Source of the DNA: Cladocopium goreaui
Taxonomy: Eukaryota; Sar; Dinophyceae; Suessiales; Symbiodiniaceae
Assembly (NCBI GenBank): GCA_947184155.2
Contig: CAMXCT020001096.1
Coordinates: forward strand, 62,001 to 126,000
Length of the DNA stretch: 64,000 nucleotides
Direction: 5' to 3'
The notes under the pieces are model-generated. The model was not told where the DNA came from. It saw only the letters and a program-made list of their open reading frames with translations, and ran no database searches. This document shows, piece after piece, positions 11,868-23,409 of the stretch; the first letter of the stretch is position 1; every line of letters starts with the position of its first letter. The position numbers and the translations under genes are program-made.

Positions 11868-13139
11868 CCTTTCGCAAGCCATGGTCATGCACCCATCATA
11901 TGAGTCATGGAGAAACCAAGACAAACAATATGTCCAGGGCAACTTTTGTCGCTGAGCATTCTTTCCATTCGAACATGTGTTTGAAAAGTAGTTAATTGGG
12001 TTCACTGTTATCCGGCATCCAAGAAGAAATCCAAAGGTTTGGCGGGCATATATCGGAATGCTGCTGAAAAACTGCTGACGGAATGCTGCTGCGGACATGT
12101 AGTTCTTCCAGAGCTGCATATCGCTGCTGAAAAAAATATTAGTGTTTGTAAACCTTTCTGTCCAAAATGATGGTGCTGTGACAGGACTGTCAATCTCTAA
12201 AGCCTTGATATACATCCCCAGACACTCTGTTTGCCTATCCGCATTCATGATGCGCAAAGCTGTTTGACATCCCCTCGATATCCAACTGCCGTGTGTCTTT
12301 TCCCATCGGACCTTCTAACAGCAGGGCCGGTTCAGCCAGGTTTCAGATAAAGTGGTCCGGCCTTTCGTGCCTTGATCGTTCAGATTTTGCCCAGACAGAC
12401 CGGTGCAGACGGCCGTGTTTGAGTGACAGTGATAGTGGCTGAACAGTCAACAGCAATTCGATGTGAGCCGTGTGCAAAACTCTCGGTGGGTCTATTCTGT
12501 TTTGCTTTCACCGAATTTATGCTTGCAAACATTGAATGACCACATGCGTGCAAGCTTTTTAAAGACTTCGAGAAAGCACTTGGTTCACACCAAGCTCGCG
12601 CCAGCTCCAAATTCAGTATATAGATATGATGTTTTATCGCCTGGTCTGAAAGAGACCTCGTGCATGCAGGTATCTGATTGAGGAAACTAAGTCCACAAAA
12701 GAAACCCTAGCAAATAGTTCAGTGAAGTTTTGCAGGAACCAACCAAGTTTCTTAATTCTGGAACATGTAGCACCAAACAGTTGACCACGAGCATTTCAAC
12801 ATGTGTTTGGAGACCGGGTAGGCTTTCTGAAACAGAGTGTGCAACGCTGTCAGATTTCCCACTCTTTGTTGGGGCTTTGACGACAAAATCTTGGACGCCA
12901 GAAGGAGGTCCCAAAAATGACGTAAGATGTTTTTTTTCATGTAAACAAATGCAGTTGTGCATTGTTAGCTTTTGTCTAGCTTTTCGATTCAACAGAATCA
13001 TACAGATTCCAAGTCACCCGCTGATAGAATTTGTCCGTCATGGTAAGTTAGATACTGTTTGTCTCAGCAGATGCAGAAACGTGTTCAGTCCTTTAGAATG
13101 GGTCGTGTCTTGTGCTGGAGGACAACTGAAATTTTGGCC
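11868..13139. repeat. Tandem duplication, right copy
   Basis: This is the second copy of the unit at 10,672-11,860. It carries an extra ~85-base segment at 12,057-12,141 (AATGCTGCTGAAAAACTGC and following) between the diverged 5' part and the near-identical 3' part. The inserted bases contain an internal short repeat of GGAATGCTGCTG. The copy ends at about ACTGAAATTTTGGCCA. Confidence 0.9.
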
Positions 13140-14730
13140 ACAGACTTCAGATTTGCGAAGCCAACTTTGTGCATCGTCCTATGGGACGGATCTGGAAATT
13201 TAATTTGTGCTTGAAGCAGATGCCGAACAAGACGATGCCTCGAAGCTGTGCACTCCTCATGAATTGAAAATTAGGAACACTCATGTATTGACCATGGTCG
13301 TTCGCGAAACGAAACACGCAATCAGGGGATGCCTTGTGAGACACCTGGTCGACTAGCCCTTTGAACGGGCTTGTTCATGTCACATGTGGGCCATTCCAGT
13401 ACATACACATCAAGCATGCTGGTGCAACATGATTTTGGGGGTTTGTCAGCCAATGAATTATCCCTCCAACTTATGTAAGCCCAGTAAGTCTCTTCAACCT
13501 CATAAATTGACCAGGCCCTGGTCGGGAAGATTCACATTTTATGTCCATAAATGGTCTTCAACCTCAAGTGGTGCCAGAAATGCAATCTAATGGAACCAGA
13601 ATCAGCTAGAAAATATGGTGCGATCGCACAATCCAGCTTGCAAGTTCTGGTGATGAATGGATGAGAAGAGATTGCTTGGTTGAAGTCTTCCAGTTCTGTT
13701 GAAACTTCAGCGGCCCCAGGCTGTGCCAATTCTGTGGTCGTTGGATGCCAGCAGCGCATGATTGACTGTAAAACTTCTTGTAGTGTGATGCACTACAGCT
13801 GCAAATGCAGTCAACATCAACGATCCTGTCACGCTCCCGAATCGCCATTTTCAGTTCGATCGAACTGATTATATTGCTTGTCCACTGTACTACACTAGGC
13901 TCCTGGGACTGACATGTCATGAGACTGACATGTCAATATAGACTTTCAGAAGCCACATTTGTATGTCGAGTGCACATCAATTGGATGGGGCTGACTGTTC
14001 CCACCCAGAACGCTAAATGCTGCGCAAGGCCAGTACAGGTACTCCAAGGTAAAGTGATCTAAGGGAGCTCTCATTGCTTGGTTCCGCCAGACGCAATGAA
14101 GCCAAAGTGATATAGGAACACAAAAAGTATGATGTGGAGCTGTTTCCCAACTCATTTGCTAAAACTAGAATGTAAGGAGCCTAAATGCAGGGGTTTCACC
14201 AAGGACACCTGAGAAGGAGCTGTTTAGTTTTTGATATCCTGCTGATGTGCCATGGTCAACGGTTTCTGTAAGTGAAAAGGTCCGAGAAGCAAGCCCTGGC
14301 TTTCGTAAGAAATGCTGTGAACGTAGTCAGAAGTCTTAGCCTTTCGCGACAAGATGGTGTCAGTCGTCCAGCGGACATCAAAAGCCCCAGTGAAATCCAG
14401 GGCTCCAAGTTCCCCTTTGCCGGTGGCTTCAGCTTTTTGGGGCAAGCGAGCGACATGTGGCTCTCATTCGTTTGGATTTGTTTTTCCGTTGACGGAAGAT
14501 GACCTGCTGCCTCGCTATAGGCTTAGCGATCGAATTTCAGTTCCACTGATCCACCGTCCGTGGCATCGGCGGTCAAGTTTCCACCCTTTGAAACTGGGCT
14601 ACGGAGCAGCCCTGGAAATATGGCCTGAGATTTTGTGCCTGTCATGGGAGGATTAGGATTGAGCGATATTGTAGCAAATTGTGCAAAGCAAGATTCAAGA
14701 CTTTGCAAAGCATGCAAAAGAGATCTCTCC
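13140..14730. other. Spacer, no gene seen
   Basis: Nothing recognisable. A minus-strand open stretch at about 14,256-14,456 has fairly protein-like composition and could be an exon or an old retroelement piece, but I see no motif. ORFs on both strands overlap without preference. Confidence 0.4.
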
Positions 14731-14893
14731 AGATGTTGTAGGTGTTATTGGTGCAGGGTTGCCCCCTGGGCTCCCTCCTTGTTTTCAATTTCCCAACAAA
14801 AGCAACATCAATCAGGTAGAGCTTGTCAGAATCTCAAAAGGTTTGGAACAAATGATTGGCGAACGGGCTACCCCTCAAATCGGCGTTGAGTGT
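14731..14893. repeat. Isolated fragment of the 390-bp satellite
   Basis: From CTCCAGATGTTGTAGGTG to the ATCGGCGTTGAGTGTG end, this is the 3' 160 bases of the 390-bp unit, outside A1 and A2. It runs directly into the reverse-transcriptase remnant that follows. Confidence 0.9.
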
Positions 14894-14896
14894 GAA

Positions 14897-15180
14897 TTTC
14901 CCGATACGCTTGGTGGAAGTGAATGCCTCGCAGAAGGAGGCAGGACCGATGTGTGCACCAAGGATGGAGAATTGACCAAAAGTGTTGAGCTGGAAGCCGG
15001 AAGGAAAGGCGTCCAAGTCGTGCCAGGATTTAGCGAGGCAATCATTACCCAAGTAGGCAAACAGGAGCTTAGGGCCTCTTTAGGTGCGAAGGCCAACCGC
15101 GCGGAGGGCCGGCTGAAGGGCCAGCGCGAAGAAAAGGGGGCCCAAAGGAACCTTGCTGAACACCGGCTTCGGAAGTGAAG
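14897..15180 (-). pseudogene. Degraded non-LTR retrotransposon reverse transcriptase fragment
   Basis: Read on the minus strand, this piece shows GVQQG (about 15,150-15,164), then in another frame PLGPLFFALALQPAL (about 15,110-15,153), a stop at 15,080-15,082, then LLFAYLGNDCL and FSILGAHIGPASFCEAFTS. This matches the fingers/palm region of LINE-type reverse transcriptases, where QQGDPLGPLLFAL precedes the catalytic Y-x-D-D. The break between GVQQG and PLGPL is a frameshift. The catalytic site reads YLGND, so the second metal-binding position is displaced, and there is an in-frame stop. Only a fragment remains, with no endonuclease domain. It lies between a 390-bp satellite fragment and the R module. 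Confidence 0.75.
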
Positions 15181-15258
15181 GCTTCACCGTGGAAGAGGGG
15201 CGCGACGCGCCACCATAAATCCATTCAGCCCAAGGCGCCAGGCCAGGAAACCGGAGCC

Positions 15259-15509
15259 GCAGTCATCCTATGTTTCAGGCCTGTGCGCAGCAAACAAAGT
15301 TTTGACAAGGCTCCCTGGGGGCTGCGGTGTAGCTCGGCCCAAGACATCATGTCTTGAGGTGTCCCAGGCGTCGTGTGATTCAACGTATTCGCCAAGAACC
15401 AGCGGATACAGAGGCCGAGCGTTCCGTTCCCACGGGGTGGAAAACATGAGTACTGGTAGAAATCATGGATGGGATTGCATGCTGTTGAATAAAAGCAACA
15501 AAAAACATG
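15259..15509. repeat. R module, copy 1
   Basis: About 250 bases from GCAGTCATCCTATGTTTCAGG to AAAAGCAACAAAAAACATG recur almost exactly at 31,421-31,670, apart from a few small indels. Copy 1 leads straight into the left edge of A2 (CCTCTTGCAGTGCCTTGG), whereas copy 2 leads into unique DNA. Confidence 0.92.
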
Positions 15510-15794
15510 CCCTCTTGCAGTGCCTTGGGAAAGTTCCCAAATCCAGCAGGGTACCCGTTTTTCTCACGTTTCAGCCGAAAGATTTCAACTGATATGCAGA
15601 TTCTCAGATGCTTGACTCTGCGTTTGTGGTGTAAGACGAGTTTATAGTCGTATAGGCAGGCCTTTAATTAAGTTTTTTAATCCTAATATTTTTGTTATTC
15701 ACCGCAAGGTTGGCTAGTGCCAAGACAAGGCAGGCGTACACGGTGTACACAGTACAACTATTCCGATGTGGATAGCCTGGCAGGAACTGAATGC
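15510..15794. repeat. Left part of A2 with an 83-bp AT-rich insertion
   Basis: This matches A3 25,313-25,525 and A1 1-155, but is interrupted at about 15,618-15,701 by an AT-rich piece (GCGTTTGTGGTGTAAGACG and following, with TTTAATTAAG inside). The insertion sits between TTGACTCT and TCACCGCAAGG. Clear terminal repeats or a target duplication are not visible. At 15,794 the match to A1/A3 stops. Confidence 0.8.
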
Positions 15795-16463
15795 CGTCTG
15801 AAAGCTCTCAGACGCGATGGATGCAGCCAAGACAGCTGGCTTCCCCATGGGGAAATTTGCGCTGAGCAAATCTTTTGGCAACTCTTGCCAAGACATTGGC
15901 AAACCAGGCAGCGCTTGGCCACCAGCAAGTGCAGACGACAAATACTTAGTCACCAAAGGTTTTTTGTTCACGTAGAACTGGTACTGATCCTGTGGTGACA
16001 TCTTGCACACAGCTCGCCAATTGGCCAAAACTAGCAACATAGCCTTCGAAGCTTCACTTGCATTCCTGAGCGTCAACTTGGACGCATGATAACACAACTT
16101 CTGTAGCAACGCATCCCGGTCCAAGTCTTCCCCCGCAAGAACCATGGTAGCCAGCTCCTCAGTCAAGTAGTATGGTAGCATCAAGAAATCCTGACCAGTG
16201 CCACGCATGGGCTGCTCCTCCAAAGCCTTTGTCTTCTCAGCTATCGACGCTTGATACTCCGCCACTTGGGCTGCTGTCCACAGCTCACCATCAAAAGCTG
16301 CGAGCCACTCTGCCGCTTGAGCAGGTGTCAGCACGGCCACCTTCTCCAATGACTTGGAGACTCCGCGCCATTGTTTCTCCCGTATCTCAGAGAAACTTGA
16401 CAAGGCCACAACTCCACGTAGGATTTTTTGGGCCGCTTCGATCTGCTTCGGACGCGACGCCAT
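15714..16463 (-). CDS. Uncharacterised 249-codon ORF in the A2-specific segment
   Basis: The ORF starts with MASRPKQIEAAQKIL and runs 249 codons without interruption. It has even, protein-like composition rich in Ala, Leu, Glu and Gln with several Trp, and should be largely helical and soluble. No signal peptide or membrane segment is visible. Residues 1 to about 223 lie inside the A2-specific segment, while the last ~26 residues are antisense of the flanking duplicated repeat, so the original reading frame was probably cut at the junction near 15,795. Upstream (16,464-16,776) lies AT-rich DNA with repeated CTTATAAA and CACTTAGCA words. This looks like the 5' end of a mobile-element gene, but I do not recognise the family and claim no function. 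Confidence 0.55.
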   Translation of the reverse strand: MASRPKQIEAAQKILRGVVALSSFSEIREKQWRGVSKSLEKVAVLTPAQAAEWLAAFDGELWTAAQVAEYQASIAEKTKALEEQPMRGTGQDFLMLPYYLTEELATMVLAGEDLDRDALLQKLCYHASKLTLRNASEASKAMLLVLANWRAVCKMSPQDQYQFYVNKKPLVTKYLSSALAGGQALPGLPMSWQELPKDLLSANFPMGKPAVLAASIASESFQTAFSSCQAIHIGIVVLCTPCTPALSWH

Positions 16464-16776
16464 TTCCTATGCAACGCAAAGAGACAAAAGCTGCGAAACA
16501 TATGTTATTTTCTTCCATTTTCATTTCTTTACAATAAAAAGTCGTTTTTTCAAAAAAAGCTAAGTCGCCGCTAAGTTAGCGCTAACTTTCGTGATATCAT
16601 GCATCTTAACTTAGCTTCCACTTATAAACGAAGCCAACTTACTTATAAACCATCAAAAAAGTGATGCCACTTAGCAGCCACTTAGCAACTTAAGTAACCA
16701 CTTAGCAGCCACATAAGCCACGTACAAAACGCTTAGCCTGAACTTATAAATGCTCTATCTGAGCGAGGATCCCAAG
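15795..16776. mobile_element. A2-specific replacement segment, possible mobile element piece
   Basis: A1 and A3 share about 470 bases (A1 155-622) that are absent here and replaced by ~980 unrelated bases. Junctions are GGAACTGAATGC on the left and TAGCCCTGCTACTC on the right. The segment carries the 249-codon minus-strand ORF, a perfect 16-base palindrome AAGTTAGCGCTAACTT at 16,573-16,588, three CTTATAA words (16,621, 16,642, 16,743) and several CACTTAGCA words upstream of the ORF start. Clustered short subterminal repeats are common at DNA-transposon ends. No matching opposite end is found, so it would be a truncated copy. Confidence 0.55.
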
Positions 16777-19700
16777 TAGCCCTGCTACTCATGTTGGAAA
16801 GGTGGAGCTACACACCGGTGAATCCGCAACAAATACAACAAAGCTTCATGTCGAGGATCGCAAGATGAATTTGCCAGTGCAACTGAATGTGTTAATTGCT
16901 GACCTGATTTTGTCCGAAACAGCGAGGCGACAAAATGTGGCAAGACGTGGAATTTTGTAGACGCCTAACTGATCGACTGATTCCTATGGCCAGAAGATCA
17001 GAGCATGGTGTACAGATGCAGAAGTCATCGAACTGAGACTAGAAAGTATGACCGCTATGACCATTGAAACTCAAGCGCTAAGTGACACTCCAATAGTCGA
17101 CTTCGGGACCAGATCAGTGACCAACAGTTCGCTTTGTCAAGGCCGCGATTTTCCATGATGGCCACGTCGGCCACGTTGGAGGTTGGAACACAAACTTGTC
17201 GACAAAGGGCGAAAAATTGGCTAATTGCTCAAAAAGGGGAGGTTGACAAACTCTAATCAGACAGCATAATCAGCATAGAATTTGCAGTTGTCGAGCTTCG
17301 TTTTTGGCCGAAGATCTGCAACTTTGCCATCCAGCTCACGGGAGCATGGATTGACGCGACCGTGGATCGTCATGTGCCATGGCCATATCATTTCGCCACA
17401 GCTGGTGATGAAACAGGCTGTCAAAAGCGAAGGAAATCCTCGCCCCTTCGCCTGGAACGTGGTCACGCTGTGTTTGCAACTGGAAGGCTTCGTGACTTCG
17501 TGGAATTTACGCGTTGCTTGAGGCTTCCTTCAACAGAGGCAAGGTAACAAAACATGTTTTTCGACTCGGTGGTTGTGCTCTGATTGGCAGGCCTGTGTGA
17601 AACCAAAACATGAATAGCGATTTCAAGCCGACTTGTGATGCGATCACTTTCCACTTTTAGAGCAGTAGATGCACAACTGTTTCGTCACACGCTGGCAGCT
17701 TGTGGCAAGCCATAAGACAAGAGATGGCCAGGTCTTGTTGATATGTCCAGAGCTGACATTTCATCTGACCCGAGCACCACATCTCAAGCACCGGTCGGAG
17801 AAACAATGCCTGAGTTCAAGCATGGCAACCTGTCATCCGCCATCAAACCTGGTAGCTTGTGATCTATCTGGTGGCTTTGAGTTTGTGTCTGTGGGACTTT
17901 GGGATTTGTACCTTCAAATTGCTGGGTCCCTTGGACCACGGCTACGGCGAAGGAGGCGGAAGCGAAGGTGCGCACGGAAGGGAAGCCTGAAACTTCAACC
18001 GGAAGGGATTGGACATTGGAACTTTCCTCCGGTCTCTTCATTGTGCATGGAAGATGCCATCTCTTCACCCAAGCATGCAGCCACTTCAAGCCTTTCTGAA
18101 TTGGCAAATCAGGGTAGCCGTGCCAGTCAGCCTCCAAACCCCGTTGGATGTGAGGCTACTTTGGCAATGTCTTGACATAGCAACTCTTTTCAGTGTAGAA
18201 AGTGTCGTAGATCTGTTGTGGCGAAAGATTCTGTGCCAAAGATGCATGCACTCTTCATTCCCTTTGAGAGCTGGCAGCCACAGGTGCAAAGTCTGCAGTT
18301 TGTTTTGTGTCAGAGTCATGGACCAAGGTCAACTGGCTCTTGACGGAGGGCCGTTTGAACAAGACTTTGTCCAAATGTTGGCCTCACATATCATGCAGTT
18401 GTGAGATCCAAAGGTGCAAACTCATGGATTAAAGTCCGCAGCCCCCTGCTGGTATTGAACGCAATCGCAGTGCATGGTTAATGTTGAACACACCAGACTC
18501 ACCAACTCTACAGATGTCATCAGCTGGGCTTAAGGCACTGCCAAGTTGGGACGAAATGTCCTTTGTCCATGCAGTCGTGAACTCGTCATTCTGCTTTCTC
18601 TCGAGATGTCGTAGGTGTTATTGGTGCAGGTTTGCCCTCTGTGCTGCCTCCTTGTTTTCAGCTTTTTCTAGCTAATTCCATGAGATTGAGCTGATATCTG
18701 ATTGCTAGAATTTCTGGGTGTTTTGCAGCAGAACTCGTCAGCAATCCCAAATGCTGCGAAAGGAAAAATACCGAATGCGATGGCCCTCTTTTCAGTGTAG
18801 GGCAATTTGCTAACCTGTTAGATGCTGTGAAAGATTCCTTACCAAAGATTTGCATGTTTCGAGCAAAACCTAGGCTCAGTGGAACTCTTCTCTCGAGATG
18901 TGTTGTTCTGCCCAGGCCATCCTTCGAGAACCGACTGCACTTTGCAGTTGGACCATGCTCTCGATTCCCGCTGTGAATGCAGATTCACCCTGACCCTGTG
19001 ACGCTCGTGCTTTCCATGAAGCCCAAGTATTGCCACAGAAACAGCTGTGGCAGCTATGGTTCAAGTGGTCGACTGGAAACCACTCAGCTGGCGGCTGGTG
19101 GCAACGAATAAACTTCGACTGGATGGTTGTAAGCTCTAGCCCCATGTGCATCTATTTACTGGATGGTTGGACCAGAGTCCTTTTCCCAGTCAATGGTTGG
19201 TGCCCCATAGCCCCACTCGGACTGTTCTGTGATAATTTGACCATCAAATGGGCGTTTGTCGCCAGCTAGTGTGCTCGCAAGAGTATAAGCGGTGCAGGAA
19301 AGGTAACGATGGTGGGCTTACTACCATCAATTCCTTGTCACGCTTGTCCAAGAGAAGGTGCAGTTTTTGTCCGTGCAGTTGGAGCAGGGTTGCTTCTGGC
19401 CTGCCTTTTTGTTTTCACTTTGCCGATGAAACGCAATTCGAGCGCAGCAAGATTTTCAGGAAGACGATATAAAGATGTTTTGATTTCCAGTTGAAGGTAG
19501 AGCTTGTCAGAATCTCGAAAGGTTTGGAACAAATGATTGGCGAACGGGCTACCCCTTAAATCGGCGTTGAGTGTAGAGACTCTTAAGAAGCTGTTGGATT
19601 TTGAGCCAAAGATGTTAGCTCAGCATTGCTGCTTTGCGTGACACTTGCTCCTCATGATGTGTTGCTTTGCCTACTCCATTCCGTAAGAGCCTCTGATGCC

Positions 19701-22700
19701 CAACTGTCTTGCTCCAGTTGGGCCACGCTCCAATTCGCAAGTTGGACGAAATGTCCCGTGTCCATGCAGTCGTGAACTCTTCTTCACTGTGCTTTCTCTC
19801 CAGATGTTGTAGGTGTTATTGGTGCAGGGTTGCCCCCTGGGCTCCCTCCTTGTTTTCGATTTCCCAACAAAAGCAACATCAATCAGGTAGAGCTTGTCAG
19901 AATCCCAAAAGGTTTGGAACAAATGATTGGCGAACGGGCTACCCCTTAAATCGGCGTTGAGTGTAGAGACTCTTAAGAAGCTGTTGGATTTTGAGCCAAA
20001 GATGTTAGCTCAGCATTGCTGCTTTGCGTGACACTTGCTCCTCATGATGTGTTGCTTTGCCTACTCCATTCCGTAAGAGCCTCTGATGCCCAACTGTCTT
20101 GCTCCAGTTGGGCCACGCTCCAATTCGCAAGTTGGACGAAATGTCCCGTGTCCATGCAGTCGTGAACTCTTCTTCACTGTGCTTTCTCTCCAGATGTTGT
20201 AGGTGTTATTGGTGCAGGGTTGCCCCCTGGGCTCCCTCCTTGTTTTCGATTTCCCAACAAAAGCAACATCAATCAGGTAGAGCTTGTCAGAATCTCAAAA
20301 GGTTTGGAACAAATGATTGGCGAACGGGCTACCCCTTAAATCGGCGTTGAGTGTAGAGACTCTTAAGAAGCTGTTGGATTTTGAGCCAAAGATGTTAGCT
20401 CAGCATTGCTGCTTTGCGTGACGCCTCGGGGCTGAGGTGTAGCTGGACCCAAGGCGGTGCCGGCTGCCACTGCGAGGTGTCCCGCGTCGTGTGATTCAAC
20501 GTATTCGCCAAGGAGCAGAACCTGACGCGGTGAGAGGAACTGGGAAAATGGATGCCTGCTCGCTTTGGCCGCCATGCAACAGACATGTACTGTAAAGTCT
20601 CCAAGGCCACACCCCCAAATTCTAACATGTCAGGGAAAAAGTTTGAATGCCAGGTTAGTAAACCTTTAAATATGAAGAAACATTGGAAATTGTTTTGTTG
20701 TCAAACACTTGGGGTGATTCGGTAGTAACATGGGACTAACTCATCTACTGCTGTTTGGGTTCCTTCCCAAACACTTCCAAAAGTTCCATATTAAGGTCTT
20801 CTCAGGGGCATGGAGGTTCCCGAGGTACCAGACATAAACAGAGCAAGCAACGCCCTGGAAATTTGCGTATTTTATTTTCCAGCGACCGGCCCTGGCAACC
20901 AGCACCGGCAACTGGCCGCACCGGCAAACGCCACCGGCAACCGGCATCCGGCATTTGTTTTTGGGCTTGGTTTTCAGGGTTGGTTTAGGGTTGTTCTAGG
21001 GTTGGTCCAGGCTTTGAGTACAGTCAGTTTGGGGTTGGCTTTCTTTGCAATTTTGTTTGGGATTCGTTTCGGGTTTGCTTTCGGCTTGGTTTTGGGTTGC
21101 TGTTCGCTGGTTTATGATTTATTTGGGGTTGGCTTAGGGCTTCTTTAAGGTTACTTAAAGGTCTATTCAGGGTTGGCTTAGGGTTTGTTCTAGGATTTGT
21201 CTTTATTGGATTAGTTTAGTTTTTTTTTGGGTAGTTTCGACTCTCTTTCGGGTTGGTTTTGGATTTGTTTCCAACAACCTTCTCGCAGCCACTCCAGTGC
21301 GATCTGCCACCAAACATTGCCAAACACCATAGCACTACGCCGCAAACACCTTCAAACCCGCTCAGCACTGCGGACTCTTTCTGAGCACTCGGTGACCACA
21401 TCCACACCCGCCGAACAGACCACCTCCCAGCTGACCCGCCAAACGCACCACATCCTGAAATTTACAGCATTTCGCGCCATCACTACCACTTCGCTTAAAG
21501 TAGCTACAACAGCCGCAACATCCCAACATGTTGTTAACGTAATGAATTGTTGAGGTAATGTGTTGCTGATGTAATGTCTTGTCGAAGTAGTGAATTGTTA
21601 GTTTAACTATGTTTAACTTATATATTGTGCTGTATATAATGTAATGTATTGTAATGTAATGTAATGTAATGCAATGCAATGCAATGCAATGTAATGTAAT
21701 ATTGAAGTCATGTCTGGCAGACATTGCCTGGTTAATGTAACGTGATGTTGAAGTGATGTAATGTTGTTGATATAATGTCTTGTTGAGGTAATTGAGCCGT
21801 TCGTAGTTCGGAAATTTTGTTCCAGAGTTTCACTTGACTAAACATGGTGATTTTCAGGAGCTAAGTCTAAGTCCATCGAAAGACATCCTTTCGGGTTTTC
21901 AGACATGACCGGAGTTTCACAAAACAGAATATTGAATCTTGCTCGCATTGAGGATTTTTTTTTGCCATTTTTGGAAGCCACCATTGACCACGCTGCTAGG
22001 ATCATTCTGAGCTTTTCATGGCTGAGCGTTTTTATTCAGAGTTTGCCGTCACGATTGTTGATCTATCCTCCCATGAATGCAGGTGTTTGCAGTGATGCTG
22101 AAGGTTTGATATTCGTTGCGTAGATGTTGGGAACCACCTGCTACCGCAAACAGGAAACAAATTGCAATCTCGGGTTTTGGAGCGTGGCGAAATTACAAAG
22201 TCCTGACTGTTTTGGTTTTCGGTTCAAGACGAGATAGCCTTGTAAGGTTTTTTGTGGGATGCTATAGGGTTTGTTCATTCCACAGGTTCTGAAAATCCCA
22301 TTGATCCCATTCCGGAATCCATGGAAGGGACGCATCAAGCTTTCAGAATCGACACTTGTATGAGTTGATTTGTGTTTCACGCCTTTCTCGGAGACTTGGG
22401 TGCCTAAGTCAAACCACAGACACCACAGACCCTGAAGCCAAGTTTCAAGTCGAAAGTTGACTGAGATAAGACCTGATGTGGCACAGAGAAGTTGAACAGA
22501 ACTGAGGGCTTGTTGCAAGAGGCTTACACTGCTGCTTTTTCGGCTTCAACTTTGCTCACTTTGCAGTCGCCGAGTCTGGAAGGGAGAAAGCCGAAACGCA
22601 TCAGTTCATTGGGATCCACCGCTGCTCAAGTTGTCAGGCCGTGTTTGGGTCAAAATCGAGAGTCTGCTAAGTCTGCCTGGTGGCAGGCCATACCAGACTT

Positions 22701-23409
22701 GCCCAGTCTCGATTGACAGACACGCAGTTTCTTGCCAGTTTTCTACAGCCAAGTCTTCATAATTCCTATAAGAACCACCAGAGCTGTGTGCTTAAGTTTT
22801 TAATGTCGCATCCAGCGATGTTGGTTTCCGTGTTAGGAACATCCTCCCATTTTGCATCCGATGCGACATTCGCGAATCCAGTGACTTGAATGGCTCGCGT
22901 TCGTAGGGACTGGCTCGCGGGGATGTTCTCACTACTGCCGGCTTTGGGTTAAATATGTTAAATGCCCGTGCAGACTGACTGAACATCGAATCCTGTTTGT
23001 GCCAACGGATTGACAGAAAGATTCGATTGCCTCGATTCAAAGTTGTTGAGCAGCTTATGTCAGTCAGACCTCGTGGTTGGTTGGAAACGTCGCTGCCTTC
23101 GAACATTTGTGCATCGCAGTTAGGAACATCGATTAGTTGAATCATTGAATCCATCAAGACTATCCCTCTCAAAGAAATGGGATGAACGAGCGGTACTGGA
23201 AGGCGCGAGAGGTTCAGGACCTGGTTGCACCAGCAACTTCCAGGATGGGACGGCCATTCTGCCGTTCCAGCTGAAAGTGAGTTCTTACTCAACGGGGACA
23301 GTTGTTCCAGCCGTTAGCTGACAGCATGGGTAGATCCAAGTGATGAGGCCCTATTAAATCTATTACCTCCGATCCATTGATCTCCATTGATCTCCGATCC
23401 AAGAGGCCC
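16777..23409. repeat. Segmental duplication copy A2, main part
   Basis: This is collinear with A1 623-8,462. Relative to A1 it lacks about 60 bases after GGTGGAGCTACA (at 16,813), has three fewer 390-bp units, a 9-base deletion near 21,100, and several rearranged indels at 22,840-22,960. Otherwise it is near identical. The 590-type unit is at about 18,193-18,793, the diverged R module at 20,422, the G/T tract at 20,954 and the TAATG satellite at 21,524. Confidence 0.93.
19569..20421. repeat. 390-bp tandem satellite array, two units (A2)
   Basis: Two full 390-base units start at 19,569 and 19,959, followed by a partial unit that stops where the diverged R module begins. They are almost identical to units 4 and 5 of A1. 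Confidence 0.92.
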
